From assembly GCF_014645315.1 (NCBI RefSeq), contig NZ_BMLQ01000008.1, positions 1 through 64,000 on the forward strand: 64,000 bases of DNA, given 5' to 3'. Shown here piece after piece: positions 60,606 to 64,000 of the stretch; position 1 is the stretch's first letter; every line of letters begins with the position of its first letter. The notes beneath the pieces were generated by a model. It was not told the origin of the DNA. It searched no databases and saw nothing but the letters and a program-made list of their open reading frames with translations. This stretch comes from Citricoccus zhacaiensis. GTDB taxonomy: Bacteria; Actinomycetota; Actinomycetes; Actinomycetales; Micrococcaceae. The position numbers and the translations under genes were made by a program.

Positions 60606-60619
60606 GACGGCCGCCACTC

Positions 60620-60647
60620 CTGACTACAGGCGGAGGCGGGGTAGACT
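60620..60647 (+). promoter_or_regulatory. terC promoter
   Basis: CTGACT (60620-60625) and TAGACT (60642-60647) are 16 bp apart, upstream of the candidate riboswitch that precedes terC. Confidence 0.6.
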
Positions 60648-60654
60648 GTTCCAC

Positions 60655-60796
60655 GGCGTAGGGGAGTATCCCTAACACTGCGGACGTCAACACGCAGCCC
60701 GGGCCGGCCATCACCGATGCCGGACGGACTGCCGGACGCAGTGGCCTGTCGTGTCCGGCAGGCGGAGAGACTTGCGGCACACACCCAGACCTACGG
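60655..60796 (+). promoter_or_regulatory. candidate yybP-ykoY (manganese) riboswitch
   Basis: The leader of terC begins CGTAGGGGAGTATCCC and ends with AGACCTACGG; the CGTAGG and CCTACG ends pair as P1, and GGGGAGTA plus a 3' GACC are conserved in yybP-ykoY aptamers that sense Mn2+. Intervening sequence forms internal stems (GCCGGAC/GTCCGGC). The ribosome-binding site GGAAAG follows immediately, so metal binding could control translation. TerC proteins are a frequent partner of this element. Confidence 0.7.
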
Positions 60797-60807
60797 AAAG
60801 TGACTGC

Positions 60808-62070
60808 ATGGAAATCAATGCGCTGACGTGGATCATCACCGTCGCGGTGATCATCGCGCTCCTCCTCTTCGATTACATCTTCCACGTGCGGAAGGCCCAC
60901 ACGCCCACCATCAAGGAAGCGGCCATCTGGTCCGCGATCTACGTGGGCATCGCCCTGGTGTTCGGCCTGGTGTTCTTCCTCTTCGGGGACACCCAGCACG
61001 CCATCGAGTACTATTCGGGCTACATCACCGAGAAGGCGCTGAGTGTCGACAACCTCTTCGTGTTCCTGGTCATCATGGCCTCCTTCCAAGTCCCCCGTGA
61101 ATACCAGCAGAAGGTGCTGCTCTTCGGCATCACCTTCGCCCTGATCTCACGAACCGCCTTCATCCTGGCCGGTGCCGCCATCATCTCGGCCTGGTCTGAC
61201 GTCTTCTACCTGTTCGGCCTCGCGCTGCTGCTCATCGCGGGCGGCCAACTGAAGGGCGAGCTGGCGGCCGACGAGAAGGAGAAGGACGAGGCGGACAACT
61301 TCCTCGTCCGGCTCGCCAAGCGCATCCTGCCGGCCTCGGACCGCTACGACGGTGACAAGCTGTTCACCCGTGAGAACGGCAAGCGGCTGATGACGCCCAT
61401 GCTGCTCGTGATGGTGTCCATCGGCCTGACCGACGTCCTCTTCGCCTTCGACTCGATTCCGGCCATCTACGGCCTCACCCAGGATCCGTACATCGTCTTC
61501 ACGGCCACGGCATTCTCGCTGATGGGCCTGCGCCAGCTGTTCTTCCTCATCGACGGCCTGCTGGACCGCCTCGTCTACCTGTCCTACGGCCTCTCCGCCA
61601 TCCTCGGGTTCATTGGCGTCAAGCTCATCCTGCACGCCTTGCATGACAACAACCTGCCGTTCATCAACGGTGGCGAGAACGTCCCGGTTGTCACCATCGA
61701 GACGGACGTGTCCCTGCTGGTCATCGTCGGCATCCTCATCGTCACCGTCCTGGCGTCCCTGTACAGCCCCAAGGGCAAGGCCCTGGTGGCCCTGCAGAAC
61801 GCCGAGAAGTTCTCCCACCGCTATTCCAAGCTGGATGAGAACGCCTCCGCCGAGGAGCGCCGCAAGGCCGAGGAGCTGATGGACAAGTGGACCAGCGCGG
61901 CGGAGAACGTGTCCCCGCATTTCCGCGACGACCTCATCGAGCACAAGGACAGTTACTCGGAGATCATCCGGACCGCCCACGAGACCCGGGTGGCCACGGC
62001 CCAGGCCGAGGGTCGGGACGTCCCGACGATCTCCAACTCCATCGTCAAGAACGAGGGCCCCAAGGTCTGA
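60808..62070 (+). CDS. TerC family integral membrane protein (probable Mn2+ exporter)
   Basis: A 420-residue membrane protein of the TerC/Alx family: WIITVAVIIALLLFDYIFHV, EKALSVDNLFVFLVIMASF (acidic metal-site residues within the helix), VSIGLTDVLFAFDSIPAIYG and LMGLRQLFFLIDGLLDRL. Members placed behind Mn-sensing riboswitches export manganese, some during protein secretion. The C-terminus is a charged soluble tail. The candidate riboswitch upstream supports a metal role. A terminator follows. Confidence 0.9.
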   Translation: MEINALTWIITVAVIIALLLFDYIFHVRKAHTPTIKEAAIWSAIYVGIALVFGLVFFLFGDTQHAIEYYSGYITEKALSVDNLFVFLVIMASFQVPREYQQKVLLFGITFALISRTAFILAGAAIISAWSDVFYLFGLALLLIAGGQLKGELAADEKEKDEADNFLVRLAKRILPASDRYDGDKLFTRENGKRLMTPMLLVMVSIGLTDVLFAFDSIPAIYGLTQDPYIVFTATAFSLMGLRQLFFLIDGLLDRLVYLSYGLSAILGFIGVKLILHALHDNNLPFINGGENVPVVTIETDVSLLVIVGILIVTVLASLYSPKGKALVALQNAEKFSHRYSKLDENASAEERRKAEELMDKWTSAAENVSPHFRDDLIEHKDSYSEIIRTAHETRVATAQAEGRDVPTISNSIVKNEGPKV

Positions 62071-62131
62071 GTTCCCTGTGATGGTCCTGCCGAACGTCGT
62101 ACTGACGAGCGATCGGTGGATTCCTGAACCT

Positions 62132-62166
62132 GAAGGCCCGCACCGGATACTCCGGTGCGGGCCTTC
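62132..62166. terminator. terminator after terC
   Basis: GAAGGCCCGCACCGG pairs with CCGGTGCGGGCCTTC around an ATAC-containing loop, a long GC-rich stem between terC and the convergent S33-like gene. Confidence 0.88.
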
Positions 62167-62236
62167 TGGCGTTCTCAGGCCTCGGCCACGGGCAGGCTTC
62201 GATTGCGGAGAGCCGCTGGTCAGAGAGAGCGGTCGG

Positions 62237-63781
62237 TCAGAGGGAGCCGTCGGTCAGGGACAACAACCGGCGCAGGATCGCGGGACCGTCATCCCCGATG
62301 CCGTCATGATGGAACTCGTCGGTCTCCCACACTCGCAACCCGCGCACACGGGACGCGGTCTCCAGGGAGAGGTCCCGGTCCACGTAGACATCGTGGGTGT
62401 AGACGGCGGCGGCCGTCGGGACGGTATTGGCGGCCAAGGCCTCCGGGTCGTACAAGGGACCCCAATCGGTACGGCGTGCCAACTCCTCGGTCACGGACTG
62501 CAGTGACCCGAGGGCGGGGTCCAGATCCGCATACCAGTCGAAGACCATCTCCCCGGTGAGCAGCGGGTGTGCGGTCCGGTCCGGGTCGAAGTCCGCGAGG
62601 TCGGGGGACGACCGCAGGACGCGTTGGGCGGCCCATGCCGTGTCCGTGGCATCCTCCGGCGGTGAAGCCGGCTGTGCCGCCGGTGGCAGTTCGGGCTGCG
62701 TCCGCGAGACCTGAGCCGGCTGGGCGTAGATGGACTCGTGCATCACCAGATAGAGCGGATTCGTGGCCCGGGTGACCTGCTGGTACAGGCCGTGCAGGAA
62801 GGTGTCGGTGAGGGTGTGGGTGAGGGCTTCGGTGCAGGTCCCCGCGGCGACCGGCTGCGGTTCGAACGCCTCCTGGAGCAGGTAGTGCAGCTGGTCCATC
62901 CGGGTGTTGCCGCCGAGGAACATCCCCAGCATCTGGACGCGTCCCACCGTGACGGGCGACCCGTCCGGGAGTACCACCGACGGCGCGGCCCCCGTCTCGC
63001 CGGCACGAACGGCATCGTAGACGCGGGCCAGGATCTGACGGTCCTCGGGAAAACGCCCGAAGTACTCCTCGTTGCGCGCACGCATGCGCTGATAGGTGGC
63101 GCGGTAGACGCGGGCCGGGGGGCCGTCCAGTGGCGCGAGGCCACCGGTGATGAGAGCGCGGGACATCCCCTCGGGGTGCCACGACAGGTAGCTCAGCGTG
63201 CAGAACCCGCCGAAGCTCTGCCCGAAGACCGTCCACGGCTCCGCACCGAGCAGTAGCCGGATCAGCTCGGCATCCTGCACGATGGAGGGTGCCCGGAAGT
63301 GCACCAGGTAGTCCGCCTGCTCCTCGGGCGTGCCGATCAGGGGCAGCGTGTTGCGGTTGGCGGGGGTGGACAGACCGGTGCCGCGCTGGTCCAGCATCAG
63401 GATCCGGAACCGCTGGGATGCCTCCTTCATCCACCCGCCCAGCTGGGCCTGGCGCACGCCCTTGCCCCCGGGCCCGCCCTGCAGGAACAACAGCCACGGC
63501 AGACCGTGCTCTGCGCCGGATGCCCAGTCCTCTGCCGAACTGTCCAGGGGCGCTGTGCTGTCCGGGTGGACGCCGGAGACGTACTCGCGGGCGTACACTC
63601 GGATCAGCGACTCCTCCGGCCGGGCATGGTCCAACGGCAGCTCGAACCAGTGGTCGGTGATCCGTGTCCCGTCCAGCAATTGAGCCGCCGGGCCGGCGCG
63701 GTGGGTACACGCACCCGAGGCGATCACCTCGGCCGGCCGCGCAAAGGTGCGGGGGTCACCGGTGCAGCTCACACTGTCCAC
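62237..63781 (-). CDS. alpha/beta hydrolase, prolyl aminopeptidase-like (S33 family)
   Basis: A 514-residue alpha/beta hydrolase resembling proline iminopeptidases. The oxyanion region is LLFLQGGPGGKG, the nucleophile elbow is FGQSFGGFCTLSYL, DQRGTGLSTP lies between them, and the catalytic Asp/His region is near the C-terminus (DVYVDRDLSLE, then DEFHHDGIG). The cap domain between 200 and 430 includes a Pro/Ala-rich stretch. Likely removes N-terminal proline from peptides; substrate inferred. Its start overlaps the end of the upstream helicase-like gene by 13 bases. Confidence 0.85.
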   Translation of the reverse strand: MDSVSCTGDPRTFARPAEVIASGACTHRAGPAAQLLDGTRITDHWFELPLDHARPEESLIRVYAREYVSGVHPDSTAPLDSSAEDWASGAEHGLPWLLFLQGGPGGKGVRQAQLGGWMKEASQRFRILMLDQRGTGLSTPANRNTLPLIGTPEEQADYLVHFRAPSIVQDAELIRLLLGAEPWTVFGQSFGGFCTLSYLSWHPEGMSRALITGGLAPLDGPPARVYRATYQRMRARNEEYFGRFPEDRQILARVYDAVRAGETGAAPSVVLPDGSPVTVGRVQMLGMFLGGNTRMDQLHYLLQEAFEPQPVAAGTCTEALTHTLTDTFLHGLYQQVTRATNPLYLVMHESIYAQPAQVSRTQPELPPAAQPASPPEDATDTAWAAQRVLRSSPDLADFDPDRTAHPLLTGEMVFDWYADLDPALGSLQSVTEELARRTDWGPLYDPEALAANTVPTAAAVYTHDVYVDRDLSLETASRVRGLRVWETDEFHHDGIGDDGPAILRRLLSLTDGSL

Positions 63782-64000
63782 CCAGGCTCCGGGGCGCCCA
63801 CGGACACCACGTGCACCACGGGGTGGGCGGCCTCATCCGAGGCGTCCAGGTCGACGAGGGCGTTGATTCCCCAGTCCAGGTGGCCCTCCGGGTCGACGAG
63901 GACCTGCCGGACCGTCCACCAACGGGAGCCGGAGACGCCGGCCGGGGCGCCGCCGTCGGGCCCCGGCTGGGGCGTGGTGTCCACGCGGAAGTACTGGGGT
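63769..64000 (-). CDS. C-terminal fragment of a DUF3516-type DEAD/DEAH helicase (cut by window edge)
   Basis: An open frame runs in from the right edge without a start. It reads PQYFRVDTT early, then VRQVLVDPEGHLDWGIN and VDLDASDEAAHPVV before its stop. The pattern W-x-V-x-Q-x-L-x-DP-x-G-x3-DW-x-I-x-A-x-VDL-x-ASDE is typical of the C-terminus of DUF3516-containing DEAD/DEAH-box helicases of Actinobacteria. The helicase motifs would lie outside the window, so the assignment is moderate. Confidence 0.6.
   Translation of the reverse strand, partial: PQYFRVDTTPQPGPDGGAPAGVSGSRWWTVRQVLVDPEGHLDWGINALVDLDASDEAAHPVVHVVSVGAPEPGWTV

Noticed and set aside
62304-63710. Second long minus-strand frame in the S33-like gene
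   Set aside because: It is a shifted frame of the hydrolase region without domain motifs.

Overview
The window is a high-GC actinobacterial chromosome segment, most likely from a member of the Micrococcaceae (Arthrobacter/Citricoccus/Micrococcus relatives). The gene order keeps several blocks known from Mycobacterium and other Actinobacteria: thrS-HIT-pgsA, fmt-rsmB-rpe-rib, his-trp-lgt-pyk, and pdtaR-polA-rpsA-coaE-uvrB. It also carries a short HGxxPAAW-type membrane gene between trpE and trpC, as seen in Micrococcaceae. Many starts appear leaderless: a TANNNT -10 box lies 6-8 bases before the start codon.

Left part (1-16 kb). The edge holds the first codons of a likely IS481-type transposase. 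Next is an SOS-type operon (LexA box, DUF6504 protein, error-prone polymerase dnaE2). It is followed by an SRPBCC protein, a RibD-C reductase-like protein, a DUF222/HNH endonuclease, and the thrS-HIT-CDP-alcohol phosphatidyltransferase-GOLPH3 group. A minus-strand sulfur group follows (rhodanese, sufE, ybaK), then zapE and a minus-strand tRNA cluster (Gly, Cys, Val, Gly).

Middle (16-45 kb). An orphan PD-(D/E)XK nuclease-like gene precedes def-fmt-rsmB-rpe. An FMN riboswitch then controls pnuX-ribD-ribE-ribBA-ribH. The his genes (E, G, F, I) are interrupted by an acetyltransferase and a TIGR03085 gene. They run into trpE, two membrane genes, trpC, trpB, trpA and lgt, followed by gltB-gltD and pyk.

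Right part (45-64 kb). pdtaR (an ANTAR regulator), tRNA-Leu, a PaaI-type thioesterase, polA, an Eis-like acetyltransferase, rpsA, a DinB-fold protein, an RlmG-like methyltransferase, yigZ, a BCCT transporter fused in frame to a complete dephospho-CoA kinase domain, a separate coaE, uvrB with a candidate LexA box, terC behind a candidate manganese (yybP-ykoY) riboswitch, an S33 peptidase-like hydrolase, and the C-terminus of a helicase-like protein cut by the window edge.

The most unusual item is the BCCT-CoaE fusion directly followed by a second intact coaE. Also notable are three short sequence arrays with 10-bp spacing in intergenic regions, and two candidate LexA boxes that place dnaE2 and uvrB in one damage response.
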